DNA from: UBA6170 sp942491385
GTDB taxonomy: Bacteria > Chloroflexota > Anaerolineae > Anaerolineales > Anaerolineaceae
DNA: 64,000 nt
Reading direction: 5' to 3'
NCBI GenBank assembly: GCA_942491385.1
Contig: CALOAF010000002.1
Location: 1-64,000, forward strand
A model generated the notes under the pieces. It was given only the letters and a program-made list of their open reading frames with translations, had not been told where the DNA came from and searched no databases. How positions within the stretch are numbered: the first letter of the stretch is position 1; the number at the start of each line of letters is the position of its first letter. Below, piece after piece: positions 17,437 through 25,628 of this stretch. The position numbers were made by a program, and so were the translations under genes.

Positions 17437-17802
17437 CTAAAACTCCAAGCCAGCCTCGCGGGCTGCCTCTGCGAGAGCCTTAACTCGGCCGATGTAGCGA
17501 AAACCACCACGATCGAAAACGACTCTAGTGACTCCTTTTTCTTTCGCACGTTCTGCCACCAGCTTACCAACCAGGCGAGATTTTTCAGTCTTGGTTTTAC
17601 CATCAACCTGATCACGCAATGCGTGATCAATTGTTGAAGCAGATGCCAATGTATGGCCTGCAACATCATCAATCACCTGGGCGTAAATTTCTTCACTACT
17701 GCGAAAAACTGCCAAACGAGGGCGTTCTGCACTACCACTAATATATTTACGCACACGTGCATGTCTCCGCAAACGTTGTTCTTTACGACTCAGCTTTGCC
17801 AT
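17437..17802 (-). CDS. rplR: 50S ribosomal protein L18
   Basis: 121 residues with a basic N-terminus (RKEQRLRRHARVRKYISG) and the C-terminal VVFDRGGFRYIGRVKALAEA typical of L18, which binds 5S rRNA together with L5. Confidence 0.97.
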   Translation of the reverse strand: MAKLSRKEQRLRRHARVRKYISGSAERPRLAVFRSSEEIYAQVIDDVAGHTLASASTIDHALRDQVDGKTKTEKSRLVGKLVAERAKEKGVTRVVFDRGGFRYIGRVKALAEAAREAGLEF

Positions 17803-17817
17803 TTACGTTCACCTATC

Positions 17818-18360
17818 CTATTTCTTTCCAGATTTACCAGCTTTACGGCGAATCCGCTCACCCTGATAGAATAAACCTTTACCTTTGTAAGGCTCTACTG
17901 GGCGGATCTTACGAATATTTGCCGCAACCTGACCGACCTGCTGTTTGTCGTATCCCATCACTTTGATCAAGCCAGCGCGGGTATCAACCTCAAAGCTAAC
18001 ACCTGCCGGTGGCTCTACTTCTTTCGGATGAGAATATCCAACATAAAGCACCAGATTCTTACCGTTCAATTCGGCGCGGTAACCAACACCTTGAACCTGT
18101 AAGACAACGGTGAAGCCTTCGCTAACACCTGTTACCATGTTTTGAATTAATGCCCGGGTCGTTCCATGTAAAGCTCTAAATGGAGCATCTTCTGCCAGAC
18201 GGGTCACAATAATTTCATTACCTTCACGCTCAATTTTTACTTCTGGGTTGAATTTATATTCTAATTCACCCTTGGGTCCTTTTACTTGAACATGCAGGCC
18301 TTTTATTTTGACATCCACACCAGCCGGAACGGTTACCGGTAAACGTCCTATACGCGACAC
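17818..18360 (-). CDS. rplF: 50S ribosomal protein L6
   Basis: 180 residues with two repeats of the L6 fold, N-terminal MSRIGRLPVTVPAGVDV and C-terminal IRKIRPVEPYKGKGLFYQGE. L6 lies near the factor-binding site of the large subunit. Confidence 0.97.
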   Translation of the reverse strand: MSRIGRLPVTVPAGVDVKIKGLHVQVKGPKGELEYKFNPEVKIEREGNEIIVTRLAEDAPFRALHGTTRALIQNMVTGVSEGFTVVLQVQGVGYRAELNGKNLVLYVGYSHPKEVEPPAGVSFEVDTRAGLIKVMGYDKQQVGQVAANIRKIRPVEPYKGKGLFYQGERIRRKAGKSGKK

Positions 18361-18384
18361 TTCCTACCTCCTTGACATCCGGGC

Positions 18385-18798
18385 TTACCAGACTTTACAA
18401 AGGATTTCGCCACCAACATTTAATTGCCGAGCGCGTTGTCCTGTCATCACACCTTTTGGTGTGGTAAGAATGGAAATACCCATCCCTGAGAGAACCCAAG
18501 GAATGTCTTGTTTCTTTGTATAGTATCGGCGACCTGGGCGGCTTACACGCTCGATCCCTGAAATCACCGGTCGTCTGAAACGACGTTCACCAACATATTT
18601 CAATTTGACTCTCAATGTAGCCAAATAGGGCTTTTCACCTTCAACAACTTCGAAGTCCTCAATGTAGCCCTCTTCCTTCAGGATTCTTGCAATTTCCACT
18701 TTCACATTTGAATTTGGCATTGCAACTGCTGCCTGTTGGATCATCAAACCATTGCGAATACGTGTCAGCATATCGGCAATTGGATCGTTAACACTCAT
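18385..18798 (-). CDS. rpsH: 30S ribosomal protein S8
   Basis: 137 residues with DPIADMLTRIRNGLM at the start and the C-terminal STPKG-like turn (here LTTPKGVMTGQRARQLNVGG). S8 is a primary 16S rRNA binder and in Escherichia coli is the repressor of the spc operon. Confidence 0.97.
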   Translation of the reverse strand: MSVNDPIADMLTRIRNGLMIQQAAVAMPNSNVKVEIARILKEEGYIEDFEVVEGEKPYLATLRVKLKYVGERRFRRPVISGIERVSRPGRRYYTKKQDIPWVLSGMGISILTTPKGVMTGQRARQLNVGGEILCKVW

Positions 18799-18819
18799 GC
18801 TAATACCTCCACTTGAGAA

Positions 18820-19002
18820 CTACCACGATGATTTCTTTACGCCTGGGATTTGACCTTCCAACGATAGCTCGCGGAAGCAAATACGACACAGACCAAATCG
18901 ACGAATATATCCACGCGGGCGACCACAGCGATTACAGCGATTGCGCACTTGCACAGAGAATTTTCGACGTTTTTCACGATATTCCATACACTTCTTTGCC
19001 AT
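18820..19002 (-). CDS. rpsN: 30S ribosomal protein S14, zinc type
   Basis: 60 residues, the short zinc-binding form: C23, C26, C39 and C42 in CNRCGRPRGYIRRFGLCRIC. Positioned between rplE and rpsH as in most bacteria. The stop of rplE's neighbour spacing is tight: rplE ends one base before this gene's upstream region begins. Confidence 0.96.
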   Translation of the reverse strand: MAKKCMEYREKRRKFSVQVRNRCNRCGRPRGYIRRFGLCRICFRELSLEGQIPGVKKSSW

Positions 19003-19003
19003 A

Positions 19004-19546
19004 TTATTCCTTTCTGAATGGCATGCCTAACAAGCCTAATAATAATCGGGCTTGATCATCGGATTCTGCAGTAGTAACAATTGTGATTTCCAGTCCACGA
19101 ACTTTGTCCACTTTGTCAAAATCAATTTCAGGGAAAATCAATTGTTCTCGCAAACCAAGGGTATAGTTCCCACGGCCATCAAATGAATCAGGGGAGATTC
19201 CTCGAAAGTCACGTACACGTGGAAGAGCGATGTTGATCAGGCGGTCAAGGAAAGCCCACATCCGGTCTCCACGTAAAGTTACTTTTGCACCGATTTCCCT
19301 ACCTTCACGTAGCTTGAAAGCAGCAATACTTTTAGAAGCTTTGGTAACAACAGGTTGTTGCCCGGTAATGGTTCTCAAATCACCTACTGCTGCATCCAAT
19401 GATTTCGGGGTATCAAGTGCTTCACCCAATCCAATATTGACAGCAACTTTTGAAATGCCTGGTAATTGGTTCGGGTTCTTATAACCCAATTCCTTCATTA
19501 AGACAGGCCCAACTTCGTTTATATACTTTTCTTTAAATGGATTCAT
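19004..19546 (-). CDS. rplE: 50S ribosomal protein L5
   Basis: 180 residues with NQLPGISKVAVNIGLGEA and the C-terminal GLEITIVTTAESDDQARLLL. L5 binds 5S rRNA and contacts the P-site tRNA. It is directly followed by rpsN. Confidence 0.97.
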   Translation of the reverse strand: MNPFKEKYINEVGPVLMKELGYKNPNQLPGISKVAVNIGLGEALDTPKSLDAAVGDLRTITGQQPVVTKASKSIAAFKLREGREIGAKVTLRGDRMWAFLDRLINIALPRVRDFRGISPDSFDGRGNYTLGLREQLIFPEIDFDKVDKVRGLEITIVTTAESDDQARLLLGLLGMPFRKE

Positions 19547-19565
19547 TCGCTAACTCCCCGCCGGC

Positions 19566-19898
19566 CTATTCATCAATTAAGGCATTGCATTTTTTACAAA
19601 TTCTTGACTTCTTGTCACCTTGTTCTGATTTTCCAACGCGGGTTGGTTTTCCACATTTTGGGCAAACCAACATTACATTAGAAATATCAATCGATGACTC
19701 GAAGCGCACCATACCAGGGTTGATGGTTCGACCTTGTGACTGAACTTGTTTCTGATGTTTGCTGCGCAGATTTACACCCTGCACGACAACACGATTATCA
19801 TCAGTCAAAACTTTAATGACCTCACCTTTTTTCCCTTTATCTTCTTCGCGACTTGTAACGACAATTACTGTGTCACCTTTACGAATTTTTGTACCCAT
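19566..19898 (-). CDS. rplX: 50S ribosomal protein L24
   Basis: 110 residues. The N-terminal KOW motif has IRKGDTVIVVTSREEDKGKKGEV-like sequence (key: KGDTV, GKKGEV). The C-terminus carries two CxxC pairs (CPKC and CKKC, about 25 residues apart), a zinc ribbon seen in L24 of many bacteria. L24 starts large-subunit assembly. Confidence 0.96.
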   Translation of the reverse strand: MGTKIRKGDTVIVVTSREEDKGKKGEVIKVLTDDNRVVVQGVNLRSKHQKQVQSQGRTINPGMVRFESSIDISNVMLVCPKCGKPTRVGKSEQGDKKSRICKKCNALIDE

Positions 19899-19920
19899 TG
19901 GCTATACTCCTACCATTTTC

Positions 19921-20292
19921 CTAAAGTACTTCCGGAGCCAGTGAGACGATCTTCATAAAGCCTTTTTCACGTAATTCCCGTGCAACCGGCCCAAAGATAC
20001 GAGTCCCTTGTGGATTCTTCGTTTCACCATCAAGAATTACGGCGGCATTATCATCAAACCGGATCGAAGATCCATCTTCACGACGCCATTCTTTTGCACA
20101 ACGCACGATAACTGCTTTGACGATGTCACTCTTCTTCACTGAACCGTGTGGGGCAGCAGATTTAACCGTTGCTACAACTAAATCTCCTACTCTGCCATAA
20201 TGAACGACTGAACCACCCATCACATGGATAACCAGCAGTTCCTTTGCTCCGGTATTGTCAGCAACTTTTAATCTGGATTCTTGCTGGATCAT
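19921..20292 (-). CDS. rplN: 50S ribosomal protein L14
   Basis: 123 residues, starting MIQQESRLKVADNTGAKEL, the nearly invariant L14 N-terminus, with RFDDNAAVILDGETKNPQGT-type core. L14 lies at the subunit interface near the 16S h14 bridge. Confidence 0.97.
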   Translation of the reverse strand: MIQQESRLKVADNTGAKELLVIHVMGGSVVHYGRVGDLVVATVKSAAPHGSVKKSDIVKAVIVRCAKEWRREDGSSIRFDDNAAVILDGETKNPQGTRIFGPVARELREKGFMKIVSLAPEVL

Positions 20293-20294
20293 AC

Positions 20295-20576
20295 CTATTC
20301 TCCTTCAACAATCTTGCCAGCATCGGCTGGTTCTCCGGTACGACGGATAATCGATTGCACAACCCAGCGTTTTTCTTTTGAAAGCGGACGGCTTTCTACA
20401 ATTGAGACCTTATCCCCAACACTGCATCCTATTTCATCATGTGCTTTATAGCGTTTTTTGCTATGAACCACTTTTTGGTAAAGGGGATGACGAAAAGTGC
20501 TGGTGACTTCAACAATCACGGTCTTCATCATTTTATCGCTGGTGACAACACCTGTTAATCGACGTCGACTATTCAT
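20295..20576 (-). CDS. rpsQ: 30S ribosomal protein S17
   Basis: 93 residues with the OB-fold pattern RRLTGVVTSDKMMKTVIVEV and YKAHDEIGCSVGDKVSIVES. It binds early to the 16S 5' domain. It overlaps rpmC by four bases and ends two bases before rplN. Confidence 0.97.
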   Translation of the reverse strand: MNSRRRLTGVVTSDKMMKTVIVEVTSTFRHPLYQKVVHSKKRYKAHDEIGCSVGDKVSIVESRPLSKEKRWVVQSIIRRTGEPADAGKIVEGE

Positions 20577-20785
20577 GCTTCACCTTCCTCCGCTCGCACC
20601 AATTCACGTTCATGAAGAATTGTCTCCAATTGCGCAATCTGGCGTCGAACCCTTTTTAATCGACTCGTATCTGTTAACTGTCCAGTCACAACTTGAAATC
20701 TCAAGTTCATTAATTCCTGGCGTGTATCATCGATACGGCTTCGAATTTCCTCATCCGACATGTTTCGAATATCAGCTGTTTTCAT
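20573..20785 (-). CDS. rpmC: 50S ribosomal protein L29
   Basis: 70 residues, two long helices with ELMNLRFQVVTGQLTDTSRL, the L29 signature. L29 sits at the tunnel exit and docks trigger factor and SRP. Start and stop both overlap neighbours by four bases (ATGA), so translation with rplP and rpsQ is coupled. Confidence 0.97.
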   Translation of the reverse strand: MKTADIRNMSDEEIRSRIDDTRQELMNLRFQVVTGQLTDTSRLKRVRRQIAQLETILHERELVRAEEGEA

Positions 20786-21216
20786 TCTTCTTGCTCTCCT
20801 ACAGTCTCTTCAGTGCGGCCCACAATTTTAGTCTTGATTGCAAACTTGTAACTCGCTTGCTTCAGAGCATGCAAGGCTGCTTCTTCCGGTACACCAGCCA
20901 ACTCGAACATTATGCGACCTGGTCGGACCACCGCCACCCAGTACTCCACACTACCTTTACCTTTACCCATACGGGTTTCGGCTGCTTTTTTGGTATATGG
21001 TTTATCAGGGAAAATTCGGATCCATACCTTACCACGTCGCTTCATATAACGCACGATCGATCTACGGGCAGCCTCAATCTGACGGGCTGAAACATAACCA
21101 GGTTCAAGGGCCTGTAAGCCGAATTCACCATTCAGCAGCTCTGCTCCTCGCAATGCTTTTCCGCGCATACGACCACGCATTTGCTTTCGCCACTTAACAC
21201 GTTTTGGCATCAACAT
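20782..21216 (-). CDS. rplP: 50S ribosomal protein L16
   Basis: 144 residues. After two extra residues it begins MPKRVKWRKQMRGRMRGKA, the normal L16 start; the first ATG (21216) is kept since it is nearer to the AGGAG site (11 bases). GKGKGSVEYWVAVVRPGRIM is also present. L16 supports the A-site tRNA elbow. Confidence 0.96.
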   Translation of the reverse strand: MLMPKRVKWRKQMRGRMRGKALRGAELLNGEFGLQALEPGYVSARQIEAARRSIVRYMKRRGKVWIRIFPDKPYTKKAAETRMGKGKGSVEYWVAVVRPGRIMFELAGVPEEAALHALKQASYKFAIKTKIVGRTEETVGEQEE

Positions 21217-21234
21217 AGCAATTATTTCTCCTTA

Positions 21235-21912
21235 CTACTCACTAACGTATACGCCTTCGGTGCGTTCGAATTTCTCTTCCGCCTCGGGCAAAACGTCGCC
21301 TTTGTAAATCCATACTTTGATACCGATTTGACCGTAAGTAGTCAAGGCTTCATAACGGGCGAAGTCAATATCTGCACGTAAGGTTTGCAATGGAACGCGA
21401 CCTTCCCGCAACCAGACTGTGCGTGCCATTTCAGCGCCAGCCAAACGGCCAGACACCTGAATTTTGCAGCCTTTTGCGCCCTGCCTCATTGCCTGACCTA
21501 TCGCGCGTTTCATAGCACGACGGTATGCAACACGACGTTCAATCTGTCCAGCAATATTAATGGCAACCAGGTAAGCATCCAAATCAGGATTTTTAATCTC
21601 TTTGATATCCAAATCCATTTTTTGCCCGGTTAAAGTTTCTAAATCACTGCGGACTTTTTTGACATTTTCACCTTTTCGACCAATCAAAATCCCTGGTTTT
21701 GCAGTGTGAACGATCACTCGAATTTTACTAGGGAAGCGTTCGATCTCAATTCGAGATACGCCAGCTTTCGCAGAGTATTCCTTCAACATCTTCCGAATGG
21801 CAAGATCTTGATTCAAGTGTTCGCTGTAATTGTTGTTTTTTGCAAACCAACGAGCATCCCAGGGCTGTATGATGCCCAATCGGTAACCTATCGGATGAAC
21901 TTTTCGACCCAT
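21235..21912 (-). CDS. rpsC: 30S ribosomal protein S3
   Basis: 225 residues with N-terminal MGRKVHPIGYRLGI, a KH domain (GILIGRKGENVKKVRSDLE) and the C-terminal mRNA-entry region ending in a Lys- and Glu-rich tail. S3 helps unwind mRNA at the entry tunnel. Confidence 0.97.
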   Translation of the reverse strand: MGRKVHPIGYRLGIIQPWDARWFAKNNNYSEHLNQDLAIRKMLKEYSAKAGVSRIEIERFPSKIRVIVHTAKPGILIGRKGENVKKVRSDLETLTGQKMDLDIKEIKNPDLDAYLVAINIAGQIERRVAYRRAMKRAIGQAMRQGAKGCKIQVSGRLAGAEMARTVWLREGRVPLQTLRADIDFARYEALTTYGQIGIKVWIYKGDVLPEAEEKFERTEGVYVSE

Positions 21913-21956
21913 ATTTTCTCCTACATTTCCTTTGTTGACAAATGATCCACCGGGTC

Positions 21957-22298
21957 TTATTGCCGTTCGCGTAAGACCACATTAACATGTGATGTTCGGC
22001 GTAAAATCGGCTTGAACCTACCACGCGCTCCAAATCGACGCCACCGTCGGGTTGGTGCTTCGTCTGCGGTAATCATATAAACAAATAAGTCATCCCGGCT
22101 AACACCGAAATTTTCTTCTGCGTTGGAAACTGCTGAGGTCAACAATTTTTCTACAGGTTTTGCTGCACTTTTTTGCAAGAACTTTAGTAAATTGATCGCT
22201 TCCACCACAGGTTTTCCACGCACTGTATCCACCACCAGGCGAACTTTCTGCGCAGAAATCGGTAAATTGCTTAATTTTGCACGAATGTCAGTTGCCAT
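21957..22298 (-). CDS. rplV: 50S ribosomal protein L22
   Basis: 113 residues with ISAQKVRLVVDTVRGKPV and the long beta-hairpin region ending RRTSHVNVVLRERQ that lines the exit tunnel and forms part of macrolide-resistance sites in other bacteria. Confidence 0.97.
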   Translation of the reverse strand: MATDIRAKLSNLPISAQKVRLVVDTVRGKPVVEAINLLKFLQKSAAKPVEKLLTSAVSNAEENFGVSRDDLFVYMITADEAPTRRWRRFGARGRFKPILRRTSHVNVVLRERQ

Positions 22299-22301
22299 TT
22301 T

Positions 22302-22580
22302 TTATCTCCCTTTTGAAGATTTTTCAGCAACATGGCCGCGGAAAGTTCGGGTTGGTGCAAATTCACCTAATCGATGCCCTACCATGTTCTCGGTAATATA
22401 AATCGGAACATGCCGGCGACCATCATGGACTGCAATCGTGTGTCCCAGCATCTGCGGGAAAATCACACTTGCACGGCTCCAGGTACGAACCACCTTTTTT
22501 TCTCCACGTGCATTCATTTGCTCAATTTTCTTTAATAATTTTGGCTCAACAAATGGCCCTTTTTTCAACGATCGAGACAT
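22302..22580 (-). CDS. rpsS: 30S ribosomal protein S19
   Basis: 92 residues: MSRSLKKGPFVEPKLLKKI at the start, then TWSRASVIFPQMLGHTIAVH and a basic tail. S19 forms the head of the small subunit with S13. It lies three bases before rplV. Confidence 0.97.
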   Translation of the reverse strand: MSRSLKKGPFVEPKLLKKIEQMNARGEKKVVRTWSRASVIFPQMLGHTIAVHDGRRHVPIYITENMVGHRLGEFAPTRTFRGHVAEKSSKGR

Positions 22581-22609
22581 AATTATCCTCTCAAACCTTT
22601 AGCATCTTT

Positions 22610-23449
22610 CTATCCGCGTTTACCGCTTGAACGACGACGAACAATGTATTTGCTCGTGGTTTTATTCCGGCGGGTCTTGTATCCCAAAGTTGGTTTACCC
22701 CACGGAGTTTTTGGTCCGGGCATACCAACCGGTGAACGACCTTCACCACCACCATGTGGATGGTCTCTCGGAGACATAGCTGTTCCACGTACTGATGGGC
22801 GGATACCAAGATGGCGTTTGCGTCCAGCTTTACCTAATTTGATGTTCTTATGATCCAGGTTACCCACCTGACCGACAGTTGCATAGCAAACCTGTCGCAC
22901 CAATCGAACCTCACCAGAGGGTAAACGAACCTGAGCAAAATCCCCTTCTTTGGCCAATAACTGAGCCGCAGTCCCTGCTGATCTTACCATCTGACCACCA
23001 CGCCCTTCTTTGAGTTCAACATTATGAACCATTGTTCCCAAAGGAATTCGTGAAATGGGCAAACTATTACCAGGGCGAATTTCTGCTTCTGATCCTGAAA
23101 TAACAGTATCTCCAACCTTCAACCCAACGGGTGCTAAGATATAGCGTTTCTCACCATCAACGTAATTCAAAAGAGCGATACGAGCCGTACGGTTCGGATC
23201 ATATTCGATAGCATTGACTGTAGCGGGAATATTCCGTTTATCACGTTTGAAATCGATCAAACGGATGTAACGTTTATGCCCACCACCACGATGCCGAACA
23301 GTAATGCGGCCGTAGGAGTTTCGCCCTGAATGAGCTTTACGAATAACAATTAATGAGCGTTCAGGTTTTGATTTGGTGATTTCTTCAAAGCCATACCCGG
23401 TCATATTTCTTTGACCAGGACTGGTTGGTTTATAAATCTTGATAGCCAT
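22610..23449 (-). CDS. rplB: 50S ribosomal protein L2
   Basis: 279 residues with KPTSPGQRNMTGYGFEEI at the start and the conserved peptidyl-transferase-proximal loop SPRDHPHGGGEGRSPVG near residue 225. L2 is needed for subunit joining and peptide-bond formation. Its start base overlaps the rplW stop. Confidence 0.97.
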   Translation of the reverse strand: MAIKIYKPTSPGQRNMTGYGFEEITKSKPERSLIVIRKAHSGRNSYGRITVRHRGGGHKRYIRLIDFKRDKRNIPATVNAIEYDPNRTARIALLNYVDGEKRYILAPVGLKVGDTVISGSEAEIRPGNSLPISRIPLGTMVHNVELKEGRGGQMVRSAGTAAQLLAKEGDFAQVRLPSGEVRLVRQVCYATVGQVGNLDHKNIKLGKAGRKRHLGIRPSVRGTAMSPRDHPHGGGEGRSPVGMPGPKTPWGKPTLGYKTRRNKTTSKYIVRRRSSGKRG

Positions 23450-23751
23450 TATTCAACCCCTTCAAAAATCGCAATACTGTCTTCTGGTGCCAAAGTGACA
23501 ATTGCTTTCTTGTAACCAGGGTTGCGAACTGCTAATCTTCTGCTACGGGCTCTTCGTGTTCGTTTTGCAGGAACGTTGATAATATTCACGCTCACCACTT
23601 TTACATCGAAGATCTGTTCAATTGCATCTTTCACCATGGTACGGGTTGATTCACCTGCTACTTCAAAGACGTATTGATGTAATTTATTTACCTGGTAATT
23701 TGTTTTTTCAGTCACCAAAGGACGGCGGAGAATTTCATAAATTGATGTCAT
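23449..23751 (-). CDS. rplW: 50S ribosomal protein L23
   Basis: 100 residues with LRRPLVTEKTNYQVNKLHQY and VVSVNIINVPAKRTRRARS, the L23 pattern. It surrounds the exit tunnel and binds trigger factor and SRP. Confidence 0.97.
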   Translation of the reverse strand: MTSIYEILRRPLVTEKTNYQVNKLHQYVFEVAGESTRTMVKDAIEQIFDVKVVSVNIINVPAKRTRRARSRRLAVRNPGYKKAIVTLAPEDSIAIFEGVE

Positions 23752-23764
23752 TTTTTACTCCTAC

Positions 23765-24391
23765 CTACCCTAGAAAACTTTCTATTAAACTCAGAGAAGC
23801 TAATGGGAATACTACTTTCTTGTATTTCATTAGATCGCGGATATTGATGTAATTAGCTAAAATCACTTTCGTTCCCGGCAGGTTATTGCTTGTGCGAATA
23901 ACTTCCTCAAAGGCTGTTTTTTCAGGAATGAAAATCAATACGGTTTCCTGTCCAACCAGGTTGTTCAGAACACCAGCCATTACACGGGTTTTCGCTTCGG
24001 GTAATTTCAAATCATCAATAATAACGATAGCATTCTCTGATGCTTTTACGGACAGCGCAGAACGCAAAGCGGCACGGCGCATTTTTCGCGGCATTGCCTG
24101 AGCGTATGAACGTGGATGGGGAGTATGGATGCGGCCTCCGCCTTTCCACTGCGCAGCACGAATTGAACCCTGGCGAGCACGACCTGTGCCTTTTTGACGC
24201 CACGGTTTACGACCACCACCAGCAACTTCATGTCGAGTTTTGGTGTCACTTGTACCAAGCCTTGCGTTCGCCATTTGACGAAGGAATGCCTGATGCATTA
24301 AATCTATTTTGATTGGGGCTTCAAAAATTGTGGGTGATAATTCCACAGTTTTTACTTTCTTACCCTCAATGTTTAAGACATCTACTTTCAT
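23765..24391 (-). CDS. rplD: 50S ribosomal protein L4
   Basis: 208 residues. The extended tunnel loop is visible in RKPWRQKGTGRARQGSIRA, followed by WKGGGRIHTPHPRSY. In Escherichia coli L4 also represses the S10 operon by acting on its leader RNA; whether it does so here is unknown, but the gap before rplC could host such a leader. Confidence 0.97.
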   Translation of the reverse strand: MKVDVLNIEGKKVKTVELSPTIFEAPIKIDLMHQAFLRQMANARLGTSDTKTRHEVAGGGRKPWRQKGTGRARQGSIRAAQWKGGGRIHTPHPRSYAQAMPRKMRRAALRSALSVKASENAIVIIDDLKLPEAKTRVMAGVLNNLVGQETVLIFIPEKTAFEEVIRTSNNLPGTKVILANYINIRDLMKYKKVVFPLASLSLIESFLG

Positions 24392-24406
24392 AGTCTCTCA
24401 GCTCCC

Positions 24407-25042
24407 TTAGTTCTTTCGTGCCTCTTTAACCAGCACCACACCACCTCGTGGTCCAGGCACTGATCCGCGCACGCCTATCAGGTTGCGTTCTGCGTCTAGC
24501 AGAACAACCTTCAAGTTTTGCGACGTAACCCGCTCATCACCCATATGACCTGGGCCTCGCGAGCCTTTAAAGACACGTCCTGGAGTCGTACCTGCACCAC
24601 GAGAACCTGGTGCACGGTGTCGATCCGATTGACCATGAGTCTTGGGACCACCTCGGAAGTGATAACGTTTCACAGCGCCCGCGAAACCTTTACCTTTAGA
24701 GGTACCGACTACATCAACAAACTCACCAACTGTAAAGACATCTACAGACAATTTATCGCCTTCTTTTACCACTGGGGTTTTAACGCGAAATTCACGCAAA
24801 AACTTGAGAGGAGGTAAATTCAGGTTATCGCGCTTCAAATGCCCTTTTTGTCCGTTGGTCAAGCGTTTTGGTTTTGCCTCACCGTAACCTAGTTGTACAG
24901 CAGTGTATCCATCACGTTCTTCTGTTCGTACTTGGGTTACATAGCAAGGCCCAGCTTCGATAACAGTCACCGGAACAGCGGCACCATTTTCATCGAAAAT
25001 CTGGGTCATACCGATTTTCTTGCCAATTAGCCCTTTCAACAT
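24407..25042 (-). CDS. rplC: 50S ribosomal protein L3
   Basis: 211 residues: N-terminal GLIGKKIGMTQIFDENG and the central glutamine/histidine-rich loop RGGPKTHGQSDRHRAPGSRG near the peptidyl-transferase centre. A 270-base gap without a gene precedes it, which is unusual because rpsJ and rplC normally lie close together. AGGAG is ten bases upstream of the start. Confidence 0.97.
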   Translation of the reverse strand: MLKGLIGKKIGMTQIFDENGAAVPVTVIEAGPCYVTQVRTEERDGYTAVQLGYGEAKPKRLTNGQKGHLKRDNLNLPPLKFLREFRVKTPVVKEGDKLSVDVFTVGEFVDVVGTSKGKGFAGAVKRYHFRGGPKTHGQSDRHRAPGSRGAGTTPGRVFKGSRGPGHMGDERVTSQNLKVVLLDAERNLIGVRGSVPGPRGGVVLVKEARKN

Positions 25043-25312
25043 ATCAGTTTTCTCCTTGTTTTATGAGTTGCCAGGACTGTCAGCTTGGGCTAAGCTGCAT
25101 CATCCCCGTATACTGAGCAGTAAGTTGTTCGCTGCAAGACTCCGCATCTTTTCCAGTCCGCGCACGAGACCACTCTTACTCAGCCTAAACGAAGCAGGTT
25201 TCGAGAAACCCACAACCTTACAAATATATCATGATTCTTACATTTTGAGAAGGATAGCTTTGCCATCCTTCTCGGTTTGTCATGCTAATTTAAAGTGCTT
25301 TTTGGGTATAAA
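25043..25312 (-). ncRNA. Candidate structured leader RNA between rpsJ and rplC
   Basis: The 270 bases hold no gene. On the minus strand they contain a 12-pair hairpin with an AAA loop (about 25249-25275, one G-U pair, no U tract) and, nearer rplC, a region with several mutually nested stems: CTGAG..TAAG against CTTACTGCTCAG, CAGCTT against AAGCTG (loop AGCCC), and GGACTG against CAGTCC. This density of complementary segments just upstream of rplC suggests a structured 5' leader, perhaps for autoregulation by a ribosomal protein. No known family was recognised. Confidence 0.4.
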
Positions 25313-25621
25313 CTAAATTTTTATTTCAATATCGACGCCAGCAGGCAAATTTAATCGCATTAACATATCAATTGTTTTTGAATCTGGTTCTAAAACATCA
25401 ATCAGACGATTGTGGGTCCGAATTTCGAAATGTTCATGTGAATCTTTATCAATGAAAGTTGAACGACGCACAGTGAACCGCTCTTTTTTGGTAGGAAGTG
25501 GAACTGGTCCCACTACTTTTGCACCAGACCGTTCAGCTGTATCGACAATGCGTTTTGCTGATTGATCAAGAACTCGATGATCATATGCTTTAAGACGAAT
25601 ACGTATACGTTGTTTAGCCAT
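25313..25621 (-). CDS. rpsJ: 30S ribosomal protein S10
   Basis: 102 residues beginning MAKQRIRIRLKAYDHRVLDQ, with GPVPLPTKKERFTVRRSTFIDKDSHEHFEIRTH core (key: GPVPLPTK and the HEHFE helix). S10 is also the NusE antitermination factor. It follows tuf by seven bases. Confidence 0.97.
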   Translation of the reverse strand: MAKQRIRIRLKAYDHRVLDQSAKRIVDTAERSGAKVVGPVPLPTKKERFTVRRSTFIDKDSHEHFEIRTHNRLIDVLEPDSKTIDMLMRLNLPAGVDIEIKI

Positions 25622-25628
25622 TTAACAC

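Noticed and set aside
20497..21090. A 197-codon open frame on the plus strand opposite rpmC, rpsQ and rplP
   Set aside because: It lies wholly antisense to ribosomal protein genes and has no ribosome site or family features.
25249..25275. Hairpin as a rho-independent terminator between rpsJ and rplC
   Set aside because: No T run follows on the coding strand, so a processing or leader role is more likely.
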